A stretch of 64,000 nucleotides of DNA from Lichenostomus cassidix (Eukaryota; Chordata; Aves; Passeriformes; Meliphagidae): assembly GCA_008360975.2 (NCBI GenBank), contig CM039193.1:8298501-8362500 (forward strand). Reading direction: 5' to 3'. Below the pieces are notes generated by a model, which searched no databases, had not been told where the DNA came from, and was given only the letters and a program-made list of their open reading frames with translations. The position numbers and the translations under genes were made by a program. Shown one piece after another: positions 50,501 to 62,900 of the stretch (its first letter is position 1; each line of letters begins with the position of its first letter).

Positions 50501-53500
50501 TCTGCAGCCCTCTTAACAATAAACTCAGTGCCAGGAGATTAAAATGTACACCTATGTGACACCTTATAAACCACATAAATATGAAGTGGCAAGGCCCTGT
50601 AACAATGAAGGATTCTGCTCAAAATCTTCAGGCACTAATTCAGTCTCAAGGCTCATTTTCCACTGCAGTGGGTGTGCAGTGCCTTTATGAAACCTTGACT
50701 GAATTATAACCCTTTATTCTTTTAAGGCACCTTTTTTTTTTCTATCTTCAGCAAGGTTTTATTTTGACCCAATAATGAAAATAATGAGCATAAGAAACAC
50801 AAATTCACTTAATGATATATTCTTTTCCCCTGGAAAAACTTGTGATATGCTAGGAAAACAGCTATCAAATTGTAGATTGTTTTAAAGCTAATGGATAATT
50901 ATTATTTTGTGGAATTTTTTTTCCCAATGAAGAGTTCAGTTTGCTGAATGGTCCCCCTCTCCATTTTCAGCACTGATGTTTCTCTTCCCCTGCATTAACA
51001 CATTACCAGATGTTATCAGAACAAATGGCTGTGGCTTTTGGCTTTGAATTTTTCTTCCACATTTTTGACAATTGTTTTTTATATCTTGCATAAATCACTG
51101 TAACACATGATAAAGCAAAGCACATTCAATGCCTGTGAATAGTTAAGATACTGTTTCTCCTTTATGCAATAGCCCATAACTATATTTTAAAGCAGTTAAA
51201 GTCTTTTATCAAGCACATTGGCACATTTTTGTAGCTGGATCACTGAGCACACTCGAGCAGCTCCTCAGAGCTCTCACACACTGCTGTGCAAATCCTTCTT
51301 AACTCACGGTTTATTGACCACAGTGGTTCTGGATGAGCCTCTGATGCCAATCCCTCCCGTGGGCAGGGTGCCACCTGCTACCACATCGCCATGGAAATGC
51401 CCAAAGATCCTCCTGAAAAACCAATCCAGGTGTTGCAGACCATCACTGCTTCCACAGGGAGACCGAGCTGGAGAGGTAATGCTGTTTGCAGTGGAATAGC
51501 CCATGGCCAAGCAGACAGGAGCCCCTTGATCCTGGTGGGAAAAGCTCATGGGAAAACCCCCAACCTTGTGTGGGATGAGGGAGCAGGAGCACCCCATCCC
51601 CACAAGGGTCAGTCAGTCCTGGGGGGACAGGAGGTGACACCCAGCACTTGGGGACACTTGTGGCTGTAACCAGCCTGATGGCACCCATATCTGCAAACCT
51701 CCTATGTATCCCAAATAGCAACCCAGGACACCATTTGTTCAGTGCAATCTGCAGTTAGTGTGGGTGGAAGGGGGTTATTTTGCTCCTTTTATGAGCTGAT
51801 TTATGACTTGTTTACCTGTATGCCTCACCCACACTGCTAAAGTTGTAATTAAACCTTGTTAAAGTGCTCAGGCCCCCCTCAGGCATGTGTTGTAACTTTT
51901 TTTTCCCCCCAGAACCATAATTATTGTATAGGGGGGAAAAAAACCTGGGTGTTGAGGAAGGGTGTCAGGCAGGCTTGGTAGTAATAAATACCTATTTAGT
52001 AGGCAGAGGATGTTTAGTCCTAAATCAGATTGTATATTAAAAGTGGAAATTGCTGAGATTGGTGTTTACCTGTGAAACCAAAATTACTTCATGAAGAAAA
52101 TAATTATAGATGCAGGCTCTCTAAAAAAGCAGTTGTGAGCCCTTATTAAATAGTTAAAATCAAGCTGCTGCTGTGAAGCACAGCATCAGCACATTGTGCT
52201 TGGTTTGGCTGGGAGGGGTCTGTGAGCTGTGTGTGTACATACCCCACAGAGCTCTACCCCACCATTTTCCAGGGCACTGCAATGTTTTCTAGGAGATAAC
52301 AACTCCCATGAAGTAATATTAAAGCAGGTGAAACAGGGCACAAGGGAGGTGTTTTATTACCAGAAAAGGCTGATGAGTTCAGGGAATTAGTAGGGAAAAA
52401 AATGAGAATTATATTAATAATAGTCATTTATTACCTGTAACAAGACAGCAAACACCCTAATGAGGGAGTACAGAGGCACAGGGCTCACCATGGCTGCAGT
52501 GCCTGTTCTGCAGAAGCCCTTCCCCTGACTCTAAAGCAGCTTCAGTTCAGTTTAACTCAGTGCTGGATACACTCAGGGACTTCTAAAGCAGATCCAGTAG
52601 TTGCTACCAGGAGAAAGTCTCTCAGATGTGTGTCTCTACAGCTGGGGGTGTGTGCAGGTGGGAGAGCCCTGGGCTGCTCTGGGAGCTGCTTGGCCACATG
52701 TGCAGCACCAGAGAGGTGTTGGTGGCCTGGTGGCAGCTGACAGATGGCAGCAGAAAGCCCCAAACGCCCTACAAAGGCTTTTGCAGGGCCAGGAAGCTGC
52801 TTACTGTCACCTAAACCTGTGGACACAGAGCCAGGAAAAGGGTGGCTCTTTCCTGTAACTCTCCTCCAGCGCTGCATGATGAGATGGCTCTTCCAGGAAC
52901 GATTCCCTCATGCTGGAGCTTTACAGCTGAGGCACGCTGGAAGCTCACCAACAACTGCTTGGATCTGGACTATTTTTAGTCAATCCTGTCCAAAAGCAGT
53001 CTTTCTTGAAATAGGTGCTCCTCCTGGAAGAGTGGCTTAGCACAGGATCTGGGAGAGTCACTCAAAGGACAAAGGTGCTGAGGAGCCCCAGGTCTGGTGT
53101 GAAACCAGTGCTGCTCCTGTTGTGTGTCCAGCAGCCTCGGGGCAAGCAGGGTATCCCCAGAGCACATCCCTGGTGTGCCAGGGCAGCAGCTATTGACCAC
53201 CAGCTGGACAGCCTGCAAATTTCTGTTATTTGGGAAAGAATTGCTGAGGTGCTCAGACCAGCAGCTCACCACAGCACAGACAGCATAAGGGGCTTGGGTT
53301 TCATGTGCTGGAGAAATATCAGTGTCTTCAGTCTGGATTAACCTTTCCCCTTTCCAGGATGGCAGAGCTGTGGAGAGGGACCTCTGAGAGCCCAAAGGCC
53401 CTGACTCTTGCCTGCAGCCTGACTCTTCACCTCATGAACTGCACTACTTTCCCATGCAGCTCCTGGATGGCTCCTCAGTGACTGTTGCAGGTTGGAACAA

Positions 53501-56500
53501 AAGAGGGGAAAAAACAGATGGATTCTTCTTATGGAGCTGCATGAACAAATTTCTTTACAGAGTTTTTCAGGCAGTTAGCCAGTGGTATCAGATGGCATGT
53601 GGAATCATTCCTAAAAATGAACTGGTCACCATGCTGACCTGGGAAGAAGTTGATGGACACTAAAGCCACTCAGTTTCCACAGAAGTACAGACAGAAGTGC
53701 AGGGAGATTTCACCCAGCTCAGCCCAGCTATACAGTGTGTGTGTGTTCATTAAAGGGAGCCATTGGTTCTGTTATCAATTCTCTTGAGTCAAACACAGGA
53801 CACCAGCTGTAAGGGCTCTCACCAGCAGTGAGTTTTTGGGTGATCTAGAAGTGCTATTTATTGATGTGAGAAGAGCATCACACACTCACGCAGTCATGAC
53901 AGAATCTCTGTGACATGTTTCCCAAATGCCCCTCAGGTTTGGCCAGTCTAGCTTGAAGAACTCTGGAGGAATTTGCACATTTGCAAATTTTACCATTTCC
54001 TTTGGTAGCATCAGCCATTCACTCTGGGACCAAACTGGCTTTGAGCAGTGGCACTGCTGAACATCATCTTGTGTACAGCAAAGGAAAACACAAACTACTG
54101 AAACATAGCAGACAGAAAGACTTTTCACCCTCTAAAGCCATAATGCTTGAGCTGTTGGTGCATTGTCACCATAAGGGACACTGGGTCAGGGATCCAGCAT
54201 GGGGCTTCATGCTCTCTCAGGCATCTCCTTTGGAAAATGAGGAAGCCAACTCCAGCCTCTTGCTCATCAAATCCCTCAGCCTACTCGTCTCAGCCAAGAG
54301 CAAAGGCTAAATAAACACATCTAAACAACTGAAAAGCACGTCAACATCCAACTTCAAATAAAATGCAGTGAAGTGTGAAATTATACCTTTTATTCCATAA
54401 ATCTTCAGCAACCAGCACAGTTCTATAGCTTGTATCACTCTTTAATACTGGCAGAATTTAACACACCATGCAAAGCCCATAAGGTAATTACATTTCATCT
54501 CAACAAAGCAACAAAATCCCAGCTCGTTCAAGCCCCTCCATCTGAGGAAGGATTATAGACAATTCAGTGCATGTTGATTTTTCCTGGTGATAAATCCAAG
54601 GCAGGTCACCAATGAAATGGTAGTGTGGGTTCCCAAGGCAGCCAATTTACAGGGGAAAATAGAGATGTTATTTGGTGTCCTTCAAGGCAGTGTCACACTG
54701 CATTCTGAATCTTCCTGAGGTTTATCCTCCACCTAAAAGAAGCTTAAAGATTTAAAACTTAACCTTGAACAGACCATCTTGGCATTTGGCAATTTCCCCT
54801 GTACAGTTTGTTTTTGTGCTTCACACCAGATTTCTATCCAGCTTTTAAAGAGTTATTTAATTTTGCAACAAATGAAGTTTTATGAGTGATGGTGAATGGT
54901 GATAGAAAGCCATAAGAAGACACTCACAGCCCCACATCCTGCAACACTGACCATCAAGCCCTGGTGGTTTGGGCACTCCAGACTCACAGGCCAGGCTGGA
55001 AATATTTGTTACCAGAGCATGTGCTGGCTGACCTTCTGCCAAACCAAGGGTATCTCTGTATACAAAAAACCACAATTAATTTAACTAATTTATCTATTAA
55101 CTGCCCTCAAATAAAGCCGCCAAACTTTAATTAGACCTTTGTGATTAAATGCAATTAAAACCCTTAAAGCAAGTCAACAAGGACTGCAGGCACTCTCATT
55201 CCCAAATCCCAGCACAAAGCTACAAACACACACAGGAATGGATAACTGAGGGTGAGGACAAAAGCATTTTTCCCCACCAGGCACAAAGTAACATGACTTT
55301 CTATAATCCCTTACTCAGGCTCAGCAACAGGACAAGACCTTGGAAAGGAGACAGGACACAGTGGCCTCCTGAGGGATGGAGATGAGAGGCTTAAAAGTCC
55401 TAAAAGGGGAAAGGAATGCAATTGCCTGCCATGGTATGTGTTGGTGCATCAGCTGAAAAAATTATGATGCCCCTCAGCAGTCCTGGCAGTGATGGAGCTT
55501 AGTGATGGCACAGACACAAGGGAAACTTGCAAGGACACTTTTTTTCTTAATTCATTTCTTGTGCCTTGTTTCCCAGCATCTGGACCAAGCAGACTGTGAT
55601 AGATGTTGCACAGTGATGGCAAACATGGTGGGGAAAAGCCATGGCAGCTTCCAAGCACTTGGTGCTGTTGTACAAAACTCAAGGCAGGCAACGCAGAAAT
55701 AACTTGCACAAGTCTTTCCATGCTTTTTCATCTGATGTGCCTAACGAATTTAGCTCAGTTCCCAGTTCCTTCAAAAAAAACCAAAGACTTGAAGTGGTGC
55801 ATGCAATTGTGTTGCCACAGTTGAGTCTTTTGCATGAAGAGGTCAGAGGGAAACCATCACAATTACCAAGACAGAGTGAGTGACACTGAGCAGTGTCACT
55901 CAGCACAGAGGGCAGAGGCAGCACAGAGGATTAAACTGTGCTAAGAATCACCTGAACACAGAGTGGTCTTGGAGAAAGACATAAAAATTTTATATCAAAA
56001 AGTTCACAACCTTTCTAGGAGACTATGAGCAGTGGAAGACCAAAATGAGGCAAAAAACTGCAAGGCGAGCACGAGACAGGTTGCACAGGACAAAGAATTT
56101 GGTAATGTTATCATCAATTATGATGAAATAGGAAGACAAAACTAGAAAGGGCTTTGAGAAACCAGAAAATGTCACTGGGGTGGGGGACAGCAAGGAGGTG
56201 AGCAGCAAGCAAGGAAAAAAGTCAGATTTCTAAATATAACCCCCATCCAGGTCTCTCATTCCAGCTGTGGTCATTTCTCTTGCCCTTTAGACTTTTTGAA
56301 AAGCTGATACTAAGCTATAACTTGAACAACCCCAAATCGTCCCTGCTAATGGCACCTGCATTCAGATTTATATTCTGTAGTGAGCTGGAGTAGAAGGAGA
56401 GTTGCAATAGGCACCCTGCAGCTCCCCAGCCACCGCGGCTCGGAGTGTGCACAGCGCCAGGAAAAACCCAGCAGGTGCAGCAGAGTTCCCTGAGTTATTT

Positions 56501-57000
56501 CCTATTCTCTGTCTGGCAATAAAGACACAGCTACACCGGGTGGTAACTCTTAGCAGATGGTGACTTTTTAAAGTTGATTGCTGTATAAATGATACTTTCT
56601 GAGTTTTTTCCTTTTAATTCAGATTCTCAGTAGTGTGTTCAAATGTCAGAGAGCATCATATTTCTATCTTTTATTTCCTTTGTGAGCAGAAATATTCTTT
56701 AAGAAGTCTAGGAATTACAGCTTGGGAGAGGAGATAGACTCCCTCGATAAAAGTGATCTACTTTACAAATGTTACAGAATACAATAAAAACAGGAGATGC
56801 AAAAAGCCCCACTGGCTTTGTTCTCAGTGGAGAGTTTGAATTTCTATTGCACTTTTAAAGAGACATTTTGTCTGCACTGTAATGTTTTACTGGATCTGTG
56901 AGGTCCATTAGCAGCACAAAAGCAGGATTTCCTCTACTGCCAGCACAAGGAGGGTAGGGAGAGGGTGTGGAAGACACCTATTTAATTTAATCTACTGCAG
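50501..57000. other. Intergenic sequence, no gene recognised
   Basis: Alternates AT-rich stretches (50,550-51,220; 51,780-52,460; 55,060-55,160; 56,560-56,800) with GC-richer ones. The AT-rich islands with many ATTA/TAAT words could be conserved non-coding elements. Open frames here are unrelated to proteins I know. A perfect hairpin lies at 55,877-55,902. Confidence 0.55.
55877..55902. repeat. Perfect hairpin, 12-bp arms, 2-base loop
   Basis: TGAGTGACACTG (55877-55888) and CAGTGTCACTCA (55891-55902) are exact reverse complements separated by AG. It could form a cruciform or an RNA hairpin, though the loop is too small for a microRNA precursor. Confidence 0.9.
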
Positions 57001-57001
57001 T

Positions 57002-57045
57002 GGGTAAATAATAACAGGACAGCTGAATGAGGACATTATTTACCC
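57002..57045. promoter_or_regulatory. Inverted pair of forkhead-like sites
   Basis: GGGTAAATAAT (57002-57012) and ATTATTTACCC (57035-57045) are exact reverse complements 22 bases apart. Each contains the core GTAAATA/TATTTAC, which is the consensus of forkhead (FOX) factors. The symmetrical layout suggests a regulatory site in an AT-rich patch. Confidence 0.45.
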
Positions 57046-57887
57046 CCCAAATGCCCTGCAGCCCCAAGCTGGTGTGGCCATATGCCAGACCCCCATATCC
57101 TGCCCTGCTGTCACCAACCAGCAGGTCTAGCCAGCCCTGTGTGCAGGACTGTCCTGTGCTCCTTTGAATATTTGCTTTTCAGTGACACAGACATATCAGA
57201 ACTGGCCACAAACAAACACCCCACTGACCCAGCACCCAGGTCTGTCACCTCATGATGTGAGTAGTCTGGAAAAAATGGAGGTGGCAAATATATGAATCAC
57301 TTGTGTGGGTTGTACTACTGCAGACCCCTGCCACCACAGGACAGCCTCAGCCTGTGTCCCCAGCTTGGGAAAGAGCTACCAGAAGAGGTGCCACTGTGGC
57401 AAACCGAGGAGATTCAAAGGGCTTTGGTGCAGTCACTCATCTGCCCTCTGCACTTCACCTCCCCTCACAGTCTGTGTCTCAGCCCATTTATTTATTGCAC
57501 CTCACTGGCCAAAAAGGAAAGACATCCCCTGGCCAGAGGGAAATGTCCCAATTAAAGAGCAAACGATGCAGTAAAACAGCAGAGCATTCTTGAGAGCAGC
57601 GGTAAAAGCGGCCACCTCTTGTCCTCAATTTATGCTGCTCCCATCACCCTGGGCATTATATTTGTGCTGACAAGGATCAGTTTAACCCCTGCCTGCAATC
57701 TAATAAAAAGCTGGCATGGTGCAAGCATGCATAATCTTTCTTCAGTGTCCTAGAATGGATGCAATAAAAAACTGCTGCTGCTGCTCGATGGTCACAGCCA
57801 CTGCCTGGAATAAATAACTCCCCGTCCGATGCCAGCAGTGGGAAGTGCTTTGGACCAGAAGCTTTTCGGACCCTCATCCCTTTATAG
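57046..57887. other. Intergenic sequence
   Basis: Moderately GC-rich, with several overlapping open frames around 57,300-57,590 that have no recognisable product. Nothing else was seen. Confidence 0.55.
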
Positions 57888-58290
57888 AACTCTATAATCA
57901 TAGGGTTATTTAGGTTGGAAAAAACCTCTAAGGTCATCGGGTCCAACTGTTCCTCCAGCACTGCCCAGTTCACCACTAAACCATGACCCAAGAGCCACAT
58001 CTCCATGTCTTTCAAATCCCTCCAGGGATGGTGACACATCCACTTCCCTGGGCAGCCTGTTCCAGCGCTTGACAACCCTTTTGGTGAAGAAATTGTTCCT
58101 AATATCCAATCTAAAACTCACCTGGTGCAGCTTGAGTCCACTTCCTCTCATCCTGTCACTCATTATTTGGGAGAAGAAACCAACCCCCACCTGGCTCCAA
58201 CCTCCTTCCAGGGAGTTGTAGAGAGCAGTAAGGATCTCCCTGAGTCTCCTTTCCTCCAGGCTGAGCTCCAGCTTAACACCCCAGCACATC
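57888..58290 (-). mobile_element. CR1 LINE fragment, about 400 bp
   Basis: The minus strand reads as CR1 toward the 3' tail at 57,888. The plus strand starts tctataatcatagggttatttaggttgg, then ccaactgttcctccagcactgcccag and cagcctgttccagcgcttgacaaccc, and continues to ttcctccaggctgagctcc. It is less eroded than the 2.5 kb copy: a minus-strand frame stays open right across it (peptide parts LDIRNNFFTKRVVKRWNRLP and LREILTALYNSLEGGW are typical for this portion). Confidence 0.93.
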
Positions 58291-58570
58291 TGTGAGTGCA
58301 GCCTGTGCTGGGTGGCAGTCATCCACCATCCCTCAGTGGATACTAGGGGCAAAGCAAAAGGAAAAGTCCCAAAGGCCCTGCTGTCGATAAACAGTGGATT
58401 CTTTCCCCTCTCCCCATTAATTGACCGAACCAGCACTGCAGAGCTGGCATTACGCTCTGCTACCCTTCGTAATGAAATCACTGCCTGTGCGCAAGAAACA
58501 AATTTAATGATATGATACTAATAGGGTTAGAAATTTCCCATGCAAATATTAATAATTTATATCTACATCC
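58291..58570. promoter_or_regulatory. Possible conserved non-coding element
   Basis: Just beyond the CR1 end there is an inverted pair CATTACG (58448-58454) and CGTAATG (58468-58474), then AT-rich sequence with an octamer ATGCAAAT (58540-58547, POU-factor consensus) next to ATTAATAATTTAT. The minus-strand open frame of the CR1 runs on through part of this region by chance. Confidence 0.3.
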
Positions 58571-59270
58571 ATTTTTTTTAACACTGGTTGCGGTCTGTAG
58601 CACAAAAATGCTAAGGACTACCAGCCTCTCTCACAGATCTTGTCTGGGAAGGGTGCAGGCGTTACCCAGCTGGAGGCAGAGCCCCCCAGCACGATTTCAC
58701 TGGAGGTGCAAATTACCTTTTGGAAATCATGTCCTGGCCTGCAACCATTTTCAAAACAGAGACGATGTTTAAACAGGAGCACTGCTTGCATTGACCAGCT
58801 GGTAAAAGGAGATGGATGCTGAGCCTTGGTGCTGCCCAGGCCCTATTCCCATAGGCATCTTTGCTATACCTGCACCAAGAGCCAGGGCTGCTGATGCCCC
58901 TGCAACATGCCAGGGTGAAATGAGCTGTGGTTCACGGGTTACAGAACACACCAAGCACCCACCTGCATCTTGAGGCAGCTGGCAGCCAAAGGATCGACAT
59001 TTGGGCTGCAGCATCAGAGGGATTCAGGGACTGAGGAGTGAGGAAAGGGAAGGGCTTTTTTGCTTTTTTGTGCTTTTTTTTCTTTATTTTTTTTTTCTTC
59101 TTTTTTTTTTTTTTAGAAGTAGGGAGGAATTTGTGTTGAATGTCTTTTTTCAGCAATAAAAGAGTCTCTGGAAGGAAGGGCAGTGACTGGGAACCTACAG
59201 GGTTGAATGAGAAGCTAATTCCCTCGGACAGGCATAATTGCTGCAATTCAGAATGGTAAAAATGTGAAAT
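58571..59270. other. Intergenic sequence with T-rich tract
   Basis: Contains an interrupted poly-T tract at 59,055-59,114. No gene or transposon was recognised. Confidence 0.6.
59055..59114. repeat. Interrupted poly-T tract
   Basis: About 60 bases of almost pure T with occasional G, C or A, ending in 14 uninterrupted T's. On the minus strand it would be an A-rich run. No retrocopy was seen upstream of it. Confidence 0.9.
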
Positions 59271-59480
59271 TAGGAATAATCAATGGCTGTTTATGATCTG
59301 TGTCTATACTGTGAATTCAGCTAATACGGCGTAATTACGCTGCGCTAATTCCTGGTATTTGTCATTGTTCGGCTGCAGAGGAGTCCTGCAAAACAATAAA
59401 AGCAGATTGGCTGTGCTAGACCCACAGACCAGGGGCTTAGCTCTGCACGAGCTAATTTCTCGTTTAATAGTAAAAGCGGC
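59271..59480. promoter_or_regulatory. Enhancer-like element with palindromic homeodomain site
   Basis: A perfect 12-base palindrome GCGTAATTACGC (59329-59340) surrounds the TAATTA homeodomain core. Around it are further ctaat/aatt words (59321, 59345, 59451), and SOX-like sites (cattgttc near 59,363; aacaat near 59,392). CpG is kept in otherwise AT-rich DNA. Together these are usual properties of conserved developmental enhancers. This is inference from motifs only. Confidence 0.4.
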
Positions 59481-59489
59481 TATGATTTG

Positions 59490-59770
59490 CCTTGTTTATT
59501 TCTGTCGCCCGGCAGCAGAGCCGGCGGTGGGCTGTGCGCGGGGCTCGGCGGGCGCAGGATGCGCTAGCCAACAGCACCGCCAATAGCCGGAACACCGCGC
59601 TGCCGGGGGATCAGCCACGATCCACCCTCCGGCCCAAACACACCTGCCTCCCCGGCGGAACTGCCTTTCTGTCCCATGTCGTTATATCATCCTTCCTGTA
59701 AAACTTCGTTCTCACGCAATTCTTCCCCATCCGGCACAAGGTAACCGTGCCGGCATCTCACCCGGATGCT
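59490..59770. promoter_or_regulatory. Small CpG-rich patch
   Basis: The part 59,505-59,605 has many CpG and GC-box-like words (gcccggcagcagagccggcg, gcgcggggctcggcgggcgc). CpG stays present until about 59,770. It may be an independent promoter or an enhancer-associated island. No splice-compatible coding exon was recognised. Confidence 0.45.
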
Positions 59771-62139
59771 CAGCCACCCGTGAAACCTTTGGGGATGTGT
59801 CATCAGTTTGCTGGAATGATTCACTCTTTGGCCAGTGAAACAGAGCTGATTACTGACTTGTGCAAAAGTGGGAGTGGAGAGGTGTGCACAGGAGCAGGAT
59901 GGTTTAGGGGAGGGTGAATAATCCCCCGTGACAGCGCAGGTGGGAGGTGTGGACTGCAGGGAAAACCCTTGTCCTCGTTCACCTCTCCCACGTGGCGTGC
60001 GGGAAGCACAGGTAGTGTTTAACAGAAGACAAACACAGAAGTTACAGGTTGTTTCCTTTCAGAGGTGCTACACTTAACATCTGCAGGAGTTTCCTAGAAG
60101 CAACTGAAATCATACACCCACAGTACTTATCAGTGGCCAAACCTTTCCCGAGAGAATTTGTCCTGAGTTTGTCCCACTGAACACACTCCTGGAAAGCACC
60201 ATGTGCTGGGCACTGCAGAGCCCAACAAGGGATCTTCGCAGGGAGCCACCTCCCAGTGCTGAACTTTCATATCCTGGGAGGGACAGTCCTGCAGCCACTT
60301 CCTTGGCACCAGTGTCCCAGTGCTCCCCACCACCTGCTGAGGATCCATGCACCCAGGGTTGACACAGGGAGGGAGGAGGAGAGCAGTTCCTCACCTACCA
60401 GCTCACTCCTGCTGATCCTACCACAGTGCTCACTGCAGTGCAGTGAGTTTGCACCACAGATTATTCATTCTTCAGTCTGGCAGCTTTTGATATCACATAT
60501 ATTATTTTTTTCTTAATTCCTCATTTTCTATATCATGAAGAACCCTCTGGGGTAGCCTCCAAATGAGACTTGATGCCATTCCATTGCACTGCACCAGTTA
60601 ATTATTTGCTGAGCCAAGACCAAGCTGATGCCCCATTTCCAGCACTTGACACATTCACTAATGTTAGGCAGGATTTAAAAGCCCCATTCTGCTGTGTGCC
60701 ACAGGGGATGGGCAAAACCTGGGCTACCACAGGATGCAGAGATGGGACATAAGGGCTCTCCTCACTGTCACGTTCCATGAGAAAACCCACAGTTCCCCAT
60801 CCTCTCCTGGAGTTTCAGGGAAACATCTTGGATGAAATGTTCAGTTCCAGAGAGCAGAAGCATCTCACACAAGATTTCCTTGTTGGAGGCTCCTGGCCCT
60901 GCTGATGGTTTTTGCTCATTCCTCTGCAAGCAGCAGCAATGCCTCCATCTCCATAGAGGACTTGGCAGGCTCAGCCCCCTTGAAGCAGGAGAAAAAATTC
61001 ATCATGGAACAGACCTCCCCCAGGGTGCTACAATCCCCATGCCGTTGGCCAGATCCTGCAGGGACAGGAAGCAGGGGGACACAGCAGGGACGAGAGCTGT
61101 GGCACTCCAGGGCTTGGGGCACTTTGTTATTGAGCTGAGCCGGTTATTGCCAGCAGCTAAACAAACTAATAGGAAGGATATTTCCCCAGAGAGGGAGAAG
61201 GTTTTTGATTTAGACTGAGCTGTTTAAACTCAGACTCTCACCACAGCTAAAATTTCCTTCCAAGGGCAATAATTATCCCAATGCTGAGCCCAGGCATGTG
61301 TTTGCTTTTCTGCTCCCTGTCTGGAAGGGTTTGGTTCAGAGGCTCTGATTTCCCCCAGCGTTCAGTATCCCCTGCACCCCTTGCCCAGCACTGGGGACCA
61401 GAGCTGGGGGGAAGCAAAGAAAAGCTCACTGCACAGCTTCATACAGAGATCACCCTCAGGTATTAAACTAATTATCAGGAAGCAGCATTGGTCCCGCAGG
61501 GGCTCTGCTCCAGCCCTGTGCAATCTGCAGTCCCAAAGGCAGCGCTGCTGCTGCCAGCCCCACGTCTTCTCCACTGGTTCTTGGATGAAAATTGCTTTAA
61601 AAGCTCCAAGAGAAGCTGTTTGGTTCTTCTCAGTGATAAGAATGGAAAAGAAAAAGGGAAGAAGGAATGGGAACACTTTGTTCTCAGCTGCCAGGTAAAT
61701 GAGGTTCAACCTTGGAAAATACAGAGAGCTCTTAATGCTAACTGCAGGAGTGTTTTCTTCCTTCAGAACCATAATAATAAAAACAATAAATGATTAAAAA
61801 GAAAACAGCCTAAATCTATGTGGTTAACTCAGAACTCCTTTAGAGTTCAGGACTGTTGCAGGATAAATAAATGCTTATTTGATAAAGGAACCTCCTGCTT
61901 CCTGTAAATGAGAGGCAATGAAGCAGGACTCAGAGCCAACCCACACACGTGCAGCTCCACTGGGGGGAAATCCTGACCGATCAGGTTATTCTGGTTTTAC
62001 CCCAGTTTGGGGAACACCAGTGCTGGCTTCATGCCCACCCGTTCCCATTGCAACACCCCCATCAGCCCAATGTGCTTGGGTAAAAGAGCAGAGAGACAGG
62101 CTGGTGCCCACCCTGGGAGAGGTTATTCACTTCTGACAT
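59771..62139. other. Intergenic sequence, no gene recognised
   Basis: GC-rich relative to the first half of the window, with numerous short open frames on both strands and no recognisable product. I checked for FAM3D and FAM107A coding exons and saw none. Confidence 0.55.
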
Positions 62140-62480
62140 GCCAAAAAGGCGAGGGCCAAAGCGAAGAAAACCTCCAAAGGAGATGCATGAGCTCACGGCC
62201 GCAGGAATGAATGTTTTCTCGCTCCCGCGGGAGAGCTGCGGCCGCTGTACCCCGTGGGCTGTGCCCAGCCCGCAGCGGGCAGGGAGATAAGGCTTGGGGA
62301 GGTGCCATGAGTCACAGAGAGGGCTGGGCAGCCGCCGAGCACATGGAGCCCCAGCTTCCCGGGATGCCCGAGCTCCCGCACAGCCCGCCGAGAGGGACAG
62401 CCCGGCCAGGACACTGAGCGGTACGTGGGCTTGGCCCATTCCGACCGGGGAAACGCGTTTTACAGAGCACGGCTAAATAA
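62140..62480 (+). promoter_or_regulatory. CpG island, probable promoter and first exon of the next gene
   Basis: About 30 CpG in some 340 bases, including gctcccgcgggagagctgcg and ggccgctg, in a region otherwise poor in CpG. An AP-1 site (TGAGTCA) lies near 62,309. A good plus-strand donor follows (actgagcg/gtacgt, after 62,421), so the island may hold a 5' untranslated exon. In human, FAM107A lies downstream of C3orf67 on the same strand, so its promoter is a plausible reading, but no coding sequence confirms it. Confidence 0.5.
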
Positions 62481-62900
62481 TGCACTCCTGTAGTGCTTTT
62501 CTTCTGACTTGTGGCAGGTTAGAGGGTTGCGTGGGGAAGGTTTTAGTTGTTCTTCCTTCTTGTAGGCTGGAGGTGAAGTGGAAGCCCCATGCCTGGCATC
62601 CTTTCTGTGGGGTGCAGGTGTGCTGGTGCCGCGGTCAGAAATAATGAACTCTCTGTGTTAACGGGGATCTGAAACGTGGTGGAATCAGCTCTGTGGTGTG
62701 GGGGCCATGGCTATGGATGAATTTGTTGGGTGTTCACTGTGCAGAGTGTGGGGCTTGTCCAAGGTCAAGTTGCTGGTCAGGATACCATCTCTTTCCTCTT
62801 GCACGGCTGAAGGAGATGGTGTAGGGGCCAGGTTTGCTGCCCACACAGTGCCAATAGGGATGGAATTCCTTCCTTTAAAAGACTGATGGCATTATCTGGG

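Noticed and set aside
62062..62439. Frames through the CpG island on both strands, up to 125 codons
   Set aside because: Expected of a CpG-rich promoter. The Ala/Arg/Gly-rich products match no protein I know.
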